The notes beneath the pieces were generated by a model that was given only the letters and a program-made list of their open reading frames with translations, ran no database searches and had not been told where the DNA came from. A stretch of 64,000 nt of DNA from contig JBKHJO010000008.1 of assembly GCA_046538105.1 (NCBI GenBank), positions 1-64,000 of the forward strand, read 5' to 3'. This DNA is from JAWLEV01 sp046538105. Its GTDB lineage: Bacteria > Chloroflexota > Anaerolineae > UBA1429. Below are positions 7,856 to 16,561 of this stretch, in pieces; position 1 is the stretch's first letter; each line of letters starts with the position of its first letter. The position numbers were made by a program, and so were the translations under genes.

Positions 7856-8767
7856 TTATTCCCTGATGGGCAAAAGGTCCTTGGTGACCTTGCAGATCAT
7901 GGTGTACGCCGGGTCGTAGACGTTACCCACGTCGTACTCGACACATTGGCCCAATAGGGTGCTGGCTGACCGGTGATCCAGGCCGTAAGCGCTTTCCAGC
8001 CAGCGCAGCATCTCTGTGGTGGCATGCTGCAGGGCCTGATCCAGGGGGCGCGCATTTCCCGCTGTAAATATATAGTCCTCATTCTCCCCGCGGGGCCACT
8101 GGGCTCCCATCTCTTTGAGGATATGCACGGTGAGTTGGACATCCATGGATATCTCGATGCCCGTGCCCACGATCTCTCCATCGCCCTGCACGGCGTGGCC
8201 ATCACCGGTAAAGAGGAGTGCTCCCTCCTCAAAAACTGGAAAATAGACGGTGGCGCCTTCCACCAGGGCGCGATAGTCCATATTGCCCCCGTGCTCGGCA
8301 GAGGTGGCCGACGAGATGGCCTGGTGGCGCTTGGGAGCCACGCCCAGGCATCCCAGCAAGGGCGCCAGGAAAAGTGTGAGATGTCCCAGTTCCGTCTCTG
8401 GCTCCACGAGGGTGGCGGTGCCCTTTTCGATATCCATCTCCCACTGGGCCAGCACGTCTTTGGGCATTTCACGGACAAAGGGCGCGTCAACGATGTGGTC
8501 GGCGATCACCGTGCGACTCCACCCCCGGGAGCGGTTGGGCACCACTTTGTCGATGTGTACGCGCAGCGTGTCCCCTGGTTTTGCCCCCCTGATATAAAAG
8601 GGCCCGGTGAGGGGGTTGCCCCTCTCGGCCACCTTACATCCCTCCTTGTCTTTGCCCCGCGCATCGAGGGTTGTGGTTATGATGGTATCGCCGTCGTCCA
8701 CCTCCAGAACCGGATCATAGGGGCCAAAGGCGTTGTAAAAGTGATCTGGTGCAAATCGATGTTCCAT
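7856..8767 (-). CDS. Acetamidase/formamidase family amidohydrolase
   Basis: A 303 aa member of the FmdA/AmdA family, which hydrolyses formamide, acetamide or similar short amides to ammonia and the acid. Conserved segments include GPFYIRGAKPGDTLRVHI, which shapes the active-site barrel, and EEGALLFTGDGHAVQGDGEI, the typical metal-site glycine/aspartate/histidine stretch. AEHGGNMDYRALVEGATVYFPV is also diagnostic. The open frame extends 48 codons upstream, but GGGAGG sits directly before this ATG and the promoter lies inside the extension. It is monocistronic and convergent with the lipoprotein gene. Together with the ureidoglycolate lyase-like protein it suggests scavenging of organic nitrogen. 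The exact amide is not predictable. Confidence 0.9.
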   Translation of the reverse strand: MEHRFAPDHFYNAFGPYDPVLEVDDGDTIITTTLDARGKDKEGCKVAERGNPLTGPFYIRGAKPGDTLRVHIDKVVPNRSRGWSRTVIADHIVDAPFVREMPKDVLAQWEMDIEKGTATLVEPETELGHLTLFLAPLLGCLGVAPKRHQAISSATSAEHGGNMDYRALVEGATVYFPVFEEGALLFTGDGHAVQGDGEIVGTGIEISMDVQLTVHILKEMGAQWPRGENEDYIFTAGNARPLDQALQHATTEMLRWLESAYGLDHRSASTLLGQCVEYDVGNVYDPAYTMICKVTKDLLPIRE

Positions 8768-8828
8768 GGTCTGCCTCCCGTAGAAAATAGTGAAATCTTG
8801 TTTCGTCGGATCACGTGTGTCGAAGCAT

Positions 8829-8856
8829 AGTATATCGTCTCTCGTCGCCAATGCAA
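8829..8856 (-). promoter_or_regulatory. Promoter of the amidase gene
   Basis: On the minus strand TTGCAT (8851-8856), 16 bp, TATACT (8829-8834), about 62 bp before the ATG at 8767. Confidence 0.55.
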
Positions 8857-9035
8857 CGATGGTAGGTCTTGGGTGGGGTGGATCGAATGGTGAGCGTCTC
8901 ATCCCCGCCAATTCTCCTGCGATTTTTCCTTCATGAGTTGCTGGAGAAGGGGGCTGCGTGGTAAGATAGGGTATGGATAAGGCCTGACCATATTAGAATT
9001 TACGGGATCGTTCTGCCAAAAAAAGGGGGAAATCG

Positions 9036-10127
9036 ATGATCATACAGCGTCTGGAAACCTATACAAAGGATCCTTTAAGTTTTGTGCGCGTGGTCACCGA
9101 TGACGGTGCCGAGGGGATGGGGCAGATGTCGACCTATAACGCCGACATCTCGGCTCAGGTGTTCCATCGTCAGGTGGCCCCCGTGGCTCTGGGAGCCGAC
9201 GCCGAGGATATCGACGCCCTGGTGGACCACGTAATCGAGGAGACGTACAAGTTCCCCGGCTCTTATGTTTGCCGCGCCCTCACCGGCCTCGATACTGCCC
9301 TCTGGGACCTAAAGGGTGAACTGGAAGGAAAGAGCGTCTGCGAGTTGTTGGGAGGAAAGCCTCGCCCCCTGATGCCCTATGGCTCTTCTATGCGCCGGGA
9401 TATCACCCCCGAGGCCGAGGCCGAGCGTCTCCTTCGCCTGCGGGAGGAATATGGCTATCGATCTTTCAAGATTCGCGTGGGGAAGGTGACGGGACATGAT
9501 GAGGATCAGTGGCCGGGTCGCACGGAGGCGCTGGTGCCCACGGTGCGTGAGGCTCTCGGGGACGACGTGGATCTGAAGGTGGATGGAAATAGTTGCTACA
9601 CCCCGGACAAGGCTATCGAGGTGGCACACCTGCTGAAGGAGAACGACGTCTCGCATTTTGAGGAGCCCTGCCCCTACTGGGAATTGTACTGGACGGCTCG
9701 CGTGACCCGTTTCCAGGATGTTCCCGTGGCCGGTGGCGAGCAGGACTATGACCTGAAGCAATGGGAGCGCATCACCTGGATGCACGCCGTGGATATCGCC
9801 CAACCCGACATCTGTTACATCGGCGGGATGAGTCGGGCGCTACGGGCAGCGGAGATGGCCGCGAAGGCTGGGATGCCCTGCGTGCCCCACTCGGCCAACC
9901 GCTCCCTGGTGACCGTTTTTACCCTGCATCTGCTGGGGGCCATTTCCAACGCCGGGCCCCATTTCGAGTTCTCCATCGAGGAGACGCCCTGGACGGACGA
10001 TCTGTTCTCGCCGGCGCTGGAAGTGAACGACGGCTATGTGGATATTCCCGCGGGTCCCGGCTGGGGTGTGGAGATCAACCCCGAGTGGCTGGCCTCCGCC
10101 GAGCGGGAGATTAGCGAATTATCATAG
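9036..10127 (+). CDS. Enolase-superfamily enzyme (mandelate racemase/muconate lactonizing type)
   Basis: A 363 aa member of COG4948. The N-terminal capping domain (about 1-110) precedes a TIM barrel with the expected catalytic set: K145-I-R147 (KxK position, second lysine replaced by arginine), metal ligands D183 with N185, E209 and E235, and H285 in the barrel end, which gives a mandelate-racemase-like base. Such enzymes remove a proton next to a carboxylate and then dehydrate, racemise or cycloisomerise sugar acids; the substrate here is open. The ribosome site GGGGG is 6 nt from the ATG. mtaB follows after 46 bp. A second, different enolase-superfamily gene is at 51207-52391. Confidence 0.9.
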   Translation: MIIQRLETYTKDPLSFVRVVTDDGAEGMGQMSTYNADISAQVFHRQVAPVALGADAEDIDALVDHVIEETYKFPGSYVCRALTGLDTALWDLKGELEGKSVCELLGGKPRPLMPYGSSMRRDITPEAEAERLLRLREEYGYRSFKIRVGKVTGHDEDQWPGRTEALVPTVREALGDDVDLKVDGNSCYTPDKAIEVAHLLKENDVSHFEEPCPYWELYWTARVTRFQDVPVAGGEQDYDLKQWERITWMHAVDIAQPDICYIGGMSRALRAAEMAAKAGMPCVPHSANRSLVTVFTLHLLGAISNAGPHFEFSIEETPWTDDLFSPALEVNDGYVDIPAGPGWGVEINPEWLASAEREISELS

Positions 10128-10173
10128 TAGAAACATATGGGCTCGTTGTTGATGTCTTGTAGAGTGTGAAGGG

Positions 10174-11496
10174 ATGATATCTTTCTACCTGACGAGTCTG
10201 GGATGCAAATTGAATCAGGCCGAGGTCGAATCCCTGAGCAGGCGTGCCGAGGCATTGGGGCACGAGGTGGTGGCCTACCCGCAGGACGCCGATTGGGCCA
10301 TCGTTAACACATGCACGGTGACCCACGTGGCGGCGCGAAAATCCCGCCAGTTGATACGCGGTTTGCATAGGGAGAATGAGGGGCTCAAGGTGGCCGTGAC
10401 GGGCTGCTATGCCGAGATATCGCCCCAGGAACTGAAAGACATCGAGGGTGTGGATTTGGTGGTGTCCAATGCCCACAAGGACAAGATCGTGGAGTGCATC
10501 CTCTCCCAGGAAGGCGAGGAATGGCCTCAGGTTACGACCGCGGCCGCGCGTCCCCCTTGGCGATTGGAGCACGGACACACGCGGGCCTTTGTCAAGATTC
10601 AGGATGGTTGTGATCAGCACTGCGCCTACTGCATCGTGACCATCGCCCGCGGGCCCTCCGTAAGCCGTCCCCCCGACGAGGTAGTGGGGGAAGTGGCACT
10701 GCGGATCGAGGAGGGCTATAACGAGGTCGTCCTGACCGGTGTCAATATTGATGCCTATGGCCGCGACCGTGTGGGCGAGGCCCCTTTTCTCAAGGAGGAT
10801 TGGTCCTTGGCAAGGTTGGTGCGTACCATACTCGAGCGCACCGACATTCCTCGACTGCGGCTTTCGTCCCTCGAGCCCTGGGACATGATGCCCGAGATTC
10901 TGGGGCTCTGGCCGGATGAGCGCCTCTGCCGTCACCTCCACCTCTCCCTGCAGAGCGGCTGCGACGAGACGCTACGACGCATGGGGCGACAGTACACCAC
11001 GGCGGATTTCGCCCGCTTTATGCGGAGTATCAGGTGCAGGATTCCAGAGGTCTCGATCACCAGCGAGGTCATCGTGGGGTTCCCGGGGGAGACGGAGGAG
11101 GAATTCGCGGAAAGCGCGGCGTTTATCGAGCGCATGGGCTTTGCGCGGCTTCACGTCTTTCGCTATTCGCCCCGAGAGGGTACCCGAGCCGCCGAGATGT
11201 CCGATCAGGTGGATCCCCGCGTTGCCAAGGCGAGGAGCAAGTGTCTCAGGGACCTTGGGCGACGGATGACCCTCGATTTCCATCGCCGCTTCGTGCACCG
11301 GGACGTGGAGGTGCTGTTCGAATCACGCTATCGCGAGGAGGATGCAGTCAAGTGGAGCGGGCTCACCGACAACTACCTTCGCGTGACGGTGCCCAGCGAG
11401 GAGGATCTGGAGAATACCTTTGGCATCGTGCATTGTCTACGGGCCGATGAGGAAGGGCTGGAGGGAGAGTTCGTCACGCGCGGGTGGACGGAGTAG
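10174..11496 (+). CDS. mtaB: tRNA t6A37 C2-methylthiotransferase MtaB
   Basis: A radical-SAM methylthiotransferase of 440 aa that converts t6A37 of tRNA to ms2t6A37. The N-terminal UPF0004 domain carries the three ligands of the auxiliary [4Fe-4S] cluster (C11, C47, C78). The radical-SAM motif CDQHCAYC gives C146, C150 and C153. A C-terminal TRAM-like region closes the protein. NAHKDKI, GCYAEI and GVNIDAYGRD are typical of MtaB rather than MiaB or RimO. The ribosome site is weak (GAAGGG abutting the start), and no other in-frame start fits better. It lies 46 bp behind the enolase gene, so co-transcription is possible but functionally unrelated. Confidence 0.92.
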   Translation: MISFYLTSLGCKLNQAEVESLSRRAEALGHEVVAYPQDADWAIVNTCTVTHVAARKSRQLIRGLHRENEGLKVAVTGCYAEISPQELKDIEGVDLVVSNAHKDKIVECILSQEGEEWPQVTTAAARPPWRLEHGHTRAFVKIQDGCDQHCAYCIVTIARGPSVSRPPDEVVGEVALRIEEGYNEVVLTGVNIDAYGRDRVGEAPFLKEDWSLARLVRTILERTDIPRLRLSSLEPWDMMPEILGLWPDERLCRHLHLSLQSGCDETLRRMGRQYTTADFARFMRSIRCRIPEVSITSEVIVGFPGETEEEFAESAAFIERMGFARLHVFRYSPREGTRAAEMSDQVDPRVAKARSKCLRDLGRRMTLDFHRRFVHRDVEVLFESRYREEDAVKWSGLTDNYLRVTVPSEEDLENTFGIVHCLRADEEGLEGEFVTRGWTE

Positions 11497-11506
11497 GGGT
11501 ACATAC

Positions 11507-11535
11507 TTGGGCACGCTGTTTCCATATACTATAAT
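11507..11535 (+). promoter_or_regulatory. Promoter of the proB-proA operon
   Basis: TTGGGC (11507-11512), 17 bp, perfect TATAAT (11530-11535). The predicted start near 11542 leaves about 25 nt before the GTG of proB. Confidence 0.7.
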
Positions 11536-11566
11536 CAGGTGAGTTATCCTATTATGAGGTTATTTC

Positions 11567-12733
11567 GTGAGCGAATATTGCTTTCAAACGTCGAATCGTC
11601 CCGAGGCAGATCTGACAGGACCAGGGAAACAATCCTGGCGACGAGTAGTGGTCAAGGTGGGCACGAGCACCTTGACCGCAGAGTCGGATCGCCTCAACCC
11701 ACCCCGCATGGTCGATCTGGTGCGGCAACTCTCCCAACTGCGCGACGGCGGGGCGGATGTGGTGCTGGTCTCCTCGGGTGCGCAGCAGGCGGGGCGGGAG
11801 CGGCTGGGGTATCCTGCGGAACAGAAAAGTATCCCCTTCAAACAGATGTTGGCGGCTGTCGGTCAGGGGCGCCTTATGCACCTGTGGGAGCAGTACTTTG
11901 ATCTCTATGGCATCGTCGTGGCCCAGGTTCTACTCACGCGCCAGGACATCGAGGATCGGCAGCGCTATCTGAACGCCAGGGATACGTTTGAAAGCCTGTT
12001 GGCGCGAGGGATCGTGCCGGTCGTTAACGAGAATGACGCCGTCGCCACCGAGGAGATCAAGGTGGGCGAGAACGATACCTTGTCTGCCATGGTGGCCAAC
12101 GTGATCGAGGCCGATCTGCTCGTGCTCTTGACGGATATCGACGGCCTGTACACGGCGGATCCCAGCGCGACGCCCGACGCCGAACTTGTGGAACGTGTGG
12201 ACAGGATCGACGAGGGGCTCTATGACCTGGCCAAGGGCACCGGATCCGAACTGGGCACTGGAGGTATGTATACCAAAATCCTGGCCGCCGACATGGCCAT
12301 GCGCTGTGGGACCTCGGTGGTCATCGCTAACGGTGGCCGTGAAAACGTGCTCTCGGGCATATGGTCACGGACGGTTCCGGCCACGTGGTTCCCGTCACAC
12401 ATCACCCCCACAGAGGGACGCAAGCGATGGCTGTTGGCCCAGTCGGTCACGGCGGGCAGCGTGATCGTCGACGAGGGGGCGGCAAAGGCCATCATGGAGG
12501 CGGGGAGGAGCCTGCTGCCCGTGGGCATCGTGCGGGTGGAGGGAGATTTCGAGCGTGGAGCCGTTATCAGCGTGCGGCGACTGAATGGAGAGGAGATCGC
12601 TCGGGGGCTCGCCAATTATGGTGCGGAGGATCTGCGTCAGATTCTGGGCCAGCAGTCGGAGGATATCAGTAGTATTCTGGGATATGACTATGGCCCCGAG
12701 TTCATTCACCGTGACAAACTGGCGCTGCTTTGA
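11567..12733 (+). CDS. proB: Glutamate 5-kinase
   Basis: First enzyme of proline synthesis: ATP-dependent phosphorylation of glutamate to glutamyl-5-phosphate. The 388 aa protein has the amino-acid-kinase fold beginning VVVKVGTSTLT, then SSGAQQAGRERL, NENDAVA and LLTDIDGLYTADP. A C-terminal PUA domain covers about 295-380. It starts at a GTG 7 nt after GAGG; the N-terminal 25 residues before the kinase core are longer than usual, so a later start is possible. proA follows after 49 bp and a FAD oxidoreductase after that, all on one likely transcript. Proline feedback control is expected from the family. Confidence 0.95.
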   Translation: MSEYCFQTSNRPEADLTGPGKQSWRRVVVKVGTSTLTAESDRLNPPRMVDLVRQLSQLRDGGADVVLVSSGAQQAGRERLGYPAEQKSIPFKQMLAAVGQGRLMHLWEQYFDLYGIVVAQVLLTRQDIEDRQRYLNARDTFESLLARGIVPVVNENDAVATEEIKVGENDTLSAMVANVIEADLLVLLTDIDGLYTADPSATPDAELVERVDRIDEGLYDLAKGTGSELGTGGMYTKILAADMAMRCGTSVVIANGGRENVLSGIWSRTVPATWFPSHITPTEGRKRWLLAQSVTAGSVIVDEGAAKAIMEAGRSLLPVGIVRVEGDFERGAVISVRRLNGEEIARGLANYGAEDLRQILGQQSEDISSILGYDYGPEFIHRDKLALL

Positions 12734-12782
12734 GTTGATATGCGATGGGTTATAGTTCTGGCTCGTGGAAAAGGAGGATGGG

Positions 12783-14051
12783 ATGGCAGAAGTGAATTTG
12801 CGGGATATGGCACAGGAAGCCAGGGAGGCGGCACACGAGTTGGGCCTGCTGCCCAGCGGCGTGCGGGACGGCGTCCTGGAAGAGATTGCACGGCGTCTGG
12901 ATGACGTGGGGAGCGAACTGTGGGAGGCCAACGGGGCCGACGTGGCTGAGGCTAAGGAGACTGGTGTGGCCGAGCCCCTTGTGGACCGCTCCACGCTCAC
13001 GCCCGGGAAGGTTGCGGGCATGGCCCAGGGCTGTCGTGATGTGGCCGCCTTGGAGGACCCGCTGGGCAAGGTCTTTGACGGCAAGACACTGCCCAACGGC
13101 ATGTATGTAGCCAAAAAGCGGGTACCCCTTGGCCTGCTGGGGGTGATCTTTGAGTCGCGTCCCAACGTCACCATCGACATCGGTGCCCTGTGCATCAAGA
13201 CAGGGAACGGCGTCATCATGCGTGGGGGCAAGGAGAGTCTGCGCACGAATATCGTGCTGGTCGACCTGATAAACGATGCCTGTCGGGCCAGCGGCGTTCC
13301 CGCTGACGCCGTGCAGTTGATCAGCTCCACGGATCGCTCTCTGGTACCCGAACTGTTGGGCATGGATGATCTCATCGATCTTGTCATTCCCCGCGGTGGG
13401 CCGGGTCTGCAGGGGCTGGTGCGGGAGCATGCCAGGATGCCCGTGGTGTATGGCGGCATCGGCGTCTGCCACCTCTATGTGGATGCCTCGGCAGATGTGG
13501 AGCGATCCATCCCCGTCATCCATAACGCCAAGACCCAGGCCCCCTCAGTGTGTAACGCCCTGGACACCGTGCTCGTGCACCGGGATGCCGTCGATGACCT
13601 GGTGCCTCCCATGGTGGCGGCATTGAACGAGGATGGTGTCAAGGTGTTGTGCGACGAACCGTCCATGCGCACCCTTGAGGGGGGAGATACGGGTCTTGTG
13701 GAGTCAGCCGGCGAGGACGACTATGGCCAAGAGTTCCTCTCCCTGGTGCTTTCCGTCAAGGTGGTGGATTCCTTTGACGAGGCCATCGCCCACATCGCCA
13801 AATATGGCACCAATCACTCCGACGGCATCCTGACCAACGACTATGACAACGCCATGCGCTTCCTGAACGCCGTGGATTCGGCGGCGACCTACGTCAACGC
13901 CAGCACCCGTTTTACCGACGGCGGGCAGTTTGGGTTGGGCGCCGAGGTGGCCATCAGCACACAGCGTATGCACGCCCGCGGTCCCATGGGGCCCGAGGAA
14001 CTGACCACCTACAAGTGGATCATCCAGGGCGACTACCACGTGCGCGACTAA
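12783..14051 (+). CDS. proA: Gamma-glutamyl phosphate reductase
   Basis: Second enzyme of proline synthesis: NADPH-dependent reduction of glutamyl-5-phosphate to glutamate semialdehyde. The 422 aa aldehyde-dehydrogenase-fold protein has the catalytic cysteine in APSVCNALDT (C257). Typical segments also present are GVIFESRPNVTID and TGNGVIMRGGKE. AAGGAGG lies 5 nt before the chosen ATG; an upstream GTG lacks a site. The unstable intermediate is normally channelled from ProB, which fits the adjacent genes. proC is not in the window. Confidence 0.95.
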   Translation: MAEVNLRDMAQEAREAAHELGLLPSGVRDGVLEEIARRLDDVGSELWEANGADVAEAKETGVAEPLVDRSTLTPGKVAGMAQGCRDVAALEDPLGKVFDGKTLPNGMYVAKKRVPLGLLGVIFESRPNVTIDIGALCIKTGNGVIMRGGKESLRTNIVLVDLINDACRASGVPADAVQLISSTDRSLVPELLGMDDLIDLVIPRGGPGLQGLVREHARMPVVYGGIGVCHLYVDASADVERSIPVIHNAKTQAPSVCNALDTVLVHRDAVDDLVPPMVAALNEDGVKVLCDEPSMRTLEGGDTGLVESAGEDDYGQEFLSLVLSVKVVDSFDEAIAHIAKYGTNHSDGILTNDYDNAMRFLNAVDSAATYVNASTRFTDGGQFGLGAEVAISTQRMHARGPMGPEELTTYKWIIQGDYHVRD

Positions 14052-14067
14052 GGAGAGGAGGGTGATA

Positions 14068-15450
14068 ATGTCTACGATTAGCGAACCTGCACGGAAGACG
14101 CCGGTCGTCGCGCAGGCGGACGTGGTTGTGGTGGGTGGCGGGCCGGGGGGATTTCCTGCCGCCGTCGCGGCGGCCCGCCATGGGGCCAAGACCCTGCTCA
14201 TTGAGCGCTACGGTTTCATGGGGGGCCTGGCCACGGCCGGCCTGGTGGCTCCCATGCTGGCACACACGGCCTCCGACAGCGACACGCCCATCGTGGAGGG
14301 CATCCTGCGTGAAACCACCGAGCGGATGCACGCTATCGGCGGCGCGCCGGCGTGGGAACAGACCCTGCAGGAGTGGGGCATCCGTTTCGACGCCGAGGCT
14401 CTGAAGGTGGTCATCGACGAGATGTGCCAGGAGGCGGGGGTGGAGGTGATGCTCCATACCCTGGTCACGGACGTGGTGCACGAGGGGGATTCGATCCAGG
14501 CCGTCATCGTGGAGAACAAGTCGGGCCGTGGCGCAGTGACGGGGAAGGTGTTCATCGATGCCACCGGAGACGCCGATGTGGCGGATCGCGCTGGCGCGGC
14601 CACCCGTCATGGCCGTTGCTTCGACAATCGGGTCGAATCCATGGGCTCGTTCATACACCTGGCCGGGTTCGAGGAGATAGACGACGACCGCGCCCAGGAA
14701 CTGCGCGAGCAGATCGAACACGAGATGGCCGACGGCCGCTTTCACTTTTACAACGCCGGCTTTTTGGGGCGCAACACGTACCATCAGGATCACACGGCGG
14801 CCAATATGACCCGCTATGGGGGGGACCCGGTTGATGCCTCCGACATGACCGAGGCGGAGTTGAGCATCCGCCAGGACGTGTGGGAACTGGTGCGCTATCT
14901 GCGGGCGAATGTCCCCGAGTTTGCCGATTGCTATGTGCAGCAGACGTCGCCTCAGGCGGGGCCGCGCGAAAGTCGCCAGATCGTGGGGCCCTACGCCCTG
15001 ACCGGCGAGGACGTGCACCGGGGAAACAAATTTGAGGACGGCATCGCCCGTGGGTCGTGGTGGATCGATATACACTGCCCCCTGGGCAACGCCTATCCCG
15101 TGCATCTCTGTGTGGTGGAATGCCTTAAGGGCGCCGATTGTCCCTATTGGGCGGCGGAACACGAGAATATGCGCTCGCGAGAAGATCTGCGTCCGCCGGA
15201 AGGCGATTGGTACGACATCCCCTACCGCTCCCTCCTGTCTGTGGATGTGCCCAACCTGCTGGCCTCGGGGCGCTGCATCTCTGCCACCCACGAGGGGATG
15301 GCGGGGGCGCGCGTCATGGCTACCTGTGTGGCCATCGGTCAGGCGGCGGGCACGGCCGCTGCGCTGGCCGTCAACGAGGGCGTTGCTCCCGCAGAGATAG
15401 ATGTGCAGGGGCTTAGGAAACAGTTGCGGGAGGATGGGCAGCTGGTGTAG
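14068..15450 (+). CDS. FAD-dependent oxidoreductase, paralogue of the gene at 1227-2765
   Basis: A 460 aa flavoprotein. The FAD-binding loop GGGPGGFPAAVAAARHGAK begins near residue 16 and is followed by LLIERYGFMGGLATAG, the typical FAD_oxidored pattern. MAGARVMATCVAIGQAAGTA forms the C-terminal FAD stretch. The start is behind GGAGAGGAGG, 16 nt after proA, so it is probably translated from the proBA transcript. A role in proline metabolism is not known for this family; the link may only be shared transcription. Compared with its paralogue it lacks about 50 residues. Substrate unknown. Confidence 0.85.
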   Translation: MSTISEPARKTPVVAQADVVVVGGGPGGFPAAVAAARHGAKTLLIERYGFMGGLATAGLVAPMLAHTASDSDTPIVEGILRETTERMHAIGGAPAWEQTLQEWGIRFDAEALKVVIDEMCQEAGVEVMLHTLVTDVVHEGDSIQAVIVENKSGRGAVTGKVFIDATGDADVADRAGAATRHGRCFDNRVESMGSFIHLAGFEEIDDDRAQELREQIEHEMADGRFHFYNAGFLGRNTYHQDHTAANMTRYGGDPVDASDMTEAELSIRQDVWELVRYLRANVPEFADCYVQQTSPQAGPRESRQIVGPYALTGEDVHRGNKFEDGIARGSWWIDIHCPLGNAYPVHLCVVECLKGADCPYWAAEHENMRSREDLRPPEGDWYDIPYRSLLSVDVPNLLASGRCISATHEGMAGARVMATCVAIGQAAGTAAALAVNEGVAPAEIDVQGLRKQLREDGQLV

Positions 15451-15466
15451 GAAAAGTAGGTTGAGC

Positions 15467-15494
15467 GGCTCTCCGATATAAGTGCGAGCCTTTT
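15467..15494 (+). terminator. Weak hairpin after the proBA-FAD operon
   Basis: GGCTC (15467-15471) pairs with GAGCC (15486-15490), followed by TTTT. The stem is only 5 bp with a long loop. Confidence 0.3.
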
Positions 15495-15537
15495 CGTATC
15501 CGTGCGTGAGAGACTGATCGACGAATGAGCGGTCGCT

Positions 15538-16545
15538 CTAGATAAACGGTCTGCGATCCAGCACCAGTTTGAGAGGTCGTTCCGTCAGGATCGTGCCTGG
15601 CAGGGCGCGCTGGATCTCTGCCAGGGTGCACACGCTGCCAAAGAGGCCGTGAAGATCGTTGAGCCCCTCGTCCTTCTCCTTGTCGAGCCCTTGTAGATAG
15701 GGAACATAGCGTTCGGCAAAATCGGTCAGGGCTTCTTGACACTCATCAAAGCGATATCCCGTCTGTCGTAGGCTCCTCGTCAGGCAATAGGTCCAGTCGA
15801 TCTCGGCAAAGCCGACCCGTTCTCCCAGCGGATAGATCTGACGATCCCAGATCTCCAGGCAAGAGTCGACCATGGCCTTCGGATAGCGCAAGGGGCGCCG
15901 CGCATACTCGTGGTTGAACAGGTAGTGAAAGGTCCCCGCCAGATGCGGGAATATGGATACCGAATCGCCGTGCGAAACGGGCGCCACGTGTCCCTTGCGT
16001 AGAAACCCACTCGCTGGGTCCCACGCCTCCCAGAGCCAGGAAAAATAGGCCTCTTGCCAGGCAAAGGCTGCCTCGTCGGTCAGTACCAGGGACACGTATA
16101 TCCCCGCTCCTTGGTGTGATGCGCTCCAGGGATTTTGCTCCCAGTCCAGATTCTCTAAAAAGTCGGTCATCTTGGCGATGTCCCGCAAAGGAGCCAGGGA
16201 TCGCAGCGGATGCACTGGGCGGGCATCAAAGAGTTCCAGGGCCGCGACGCAGTGCGCTGTGGTGTGGATCTCATGGTGCGTCGGCTCGTGAAAGAGACCC
16301 GACCCTTGATCCTGTAGGCCCTGTAGGGTCTCGATCCAACGTTCTCTCTTTTCTGGGGCTCCCGGGAAATGACCAATAGTGTACAGGATGTTGGCGGCGT
16401 CGGCGCAGCCGTAGGGGTTCAGGCCGAGGTCTCGATATCCCTCCTCATCTTCCCAGTTCCAGCGTCGGTAGGCGCCGTCGGTTCCCAAATTGTGGTTAGC
16501 GACGATCTCTTCGATTGCGCTGACGAATTCGCGGATGTCAAACAT
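15538..16545 (-). CDS. Unrecognised protein, possibly alpha-toroid fold
   Basis: A 335 aa soluble protein that I do not assign to a named family. It is rich in Trp, Tyr and His and built from helical repeats. Segments such as NPYGCADAANILYTIGHFPG, TLQGLQDQGSGLFHEPTHHE and TAHCVAALELFDARP recall the alpha/alpha-toroid of terpenoid cyclases and alpha-2-macroglobulin-like folds, with conserved QDxxSGLF. That is weak evidence. The frame stays open upstream inside the next gene; GGGAGG before this ATG sets the start. Third gene of a three-gene operon with a phosphodiesterase-like and a glycosidase-like protein, 16 nt after the former. Confidence 0.55.
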   Translation of the reverse strand: MFDIREFVSAIEEIVANHNLGTDGAYRRWNWEDEEGYRDLGLNPYGCADAANILYTIGHFPGAPEKRERWIETLQGLQDQGSGLFHEPTHHEIHTTAHCVAALELFDARPVHPLRSLAPLRDIAKMTDFLENLDWEQNPWSASHQGAGIYVSLVLTDEAAFAWQEAYFSWLWEAWDPASGFLRKGHVAPVSHGDSVSIFPHLAGTFHYLFNHEYARRPLRYPKAMVDSCLEIWDRQIYPLGERVGFAEIDWTYCLTRSLRQTGYRFDECQEALTDFAERYVPYLQGLDKEKDEGLNDLHGLFGSVCTLAEIQRALPGTILTERPLKLVLDRRPFI

Positions 16546-16561
16546 CTCTCCTCCCGGAGTT

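Noticed and set aside
14020..15291. 423-aa open frame antisense to the second FAD oxidoreductase
   Set aside because: Shadow of a GC-rich coding sequence without motifs; the sense gene is clear.
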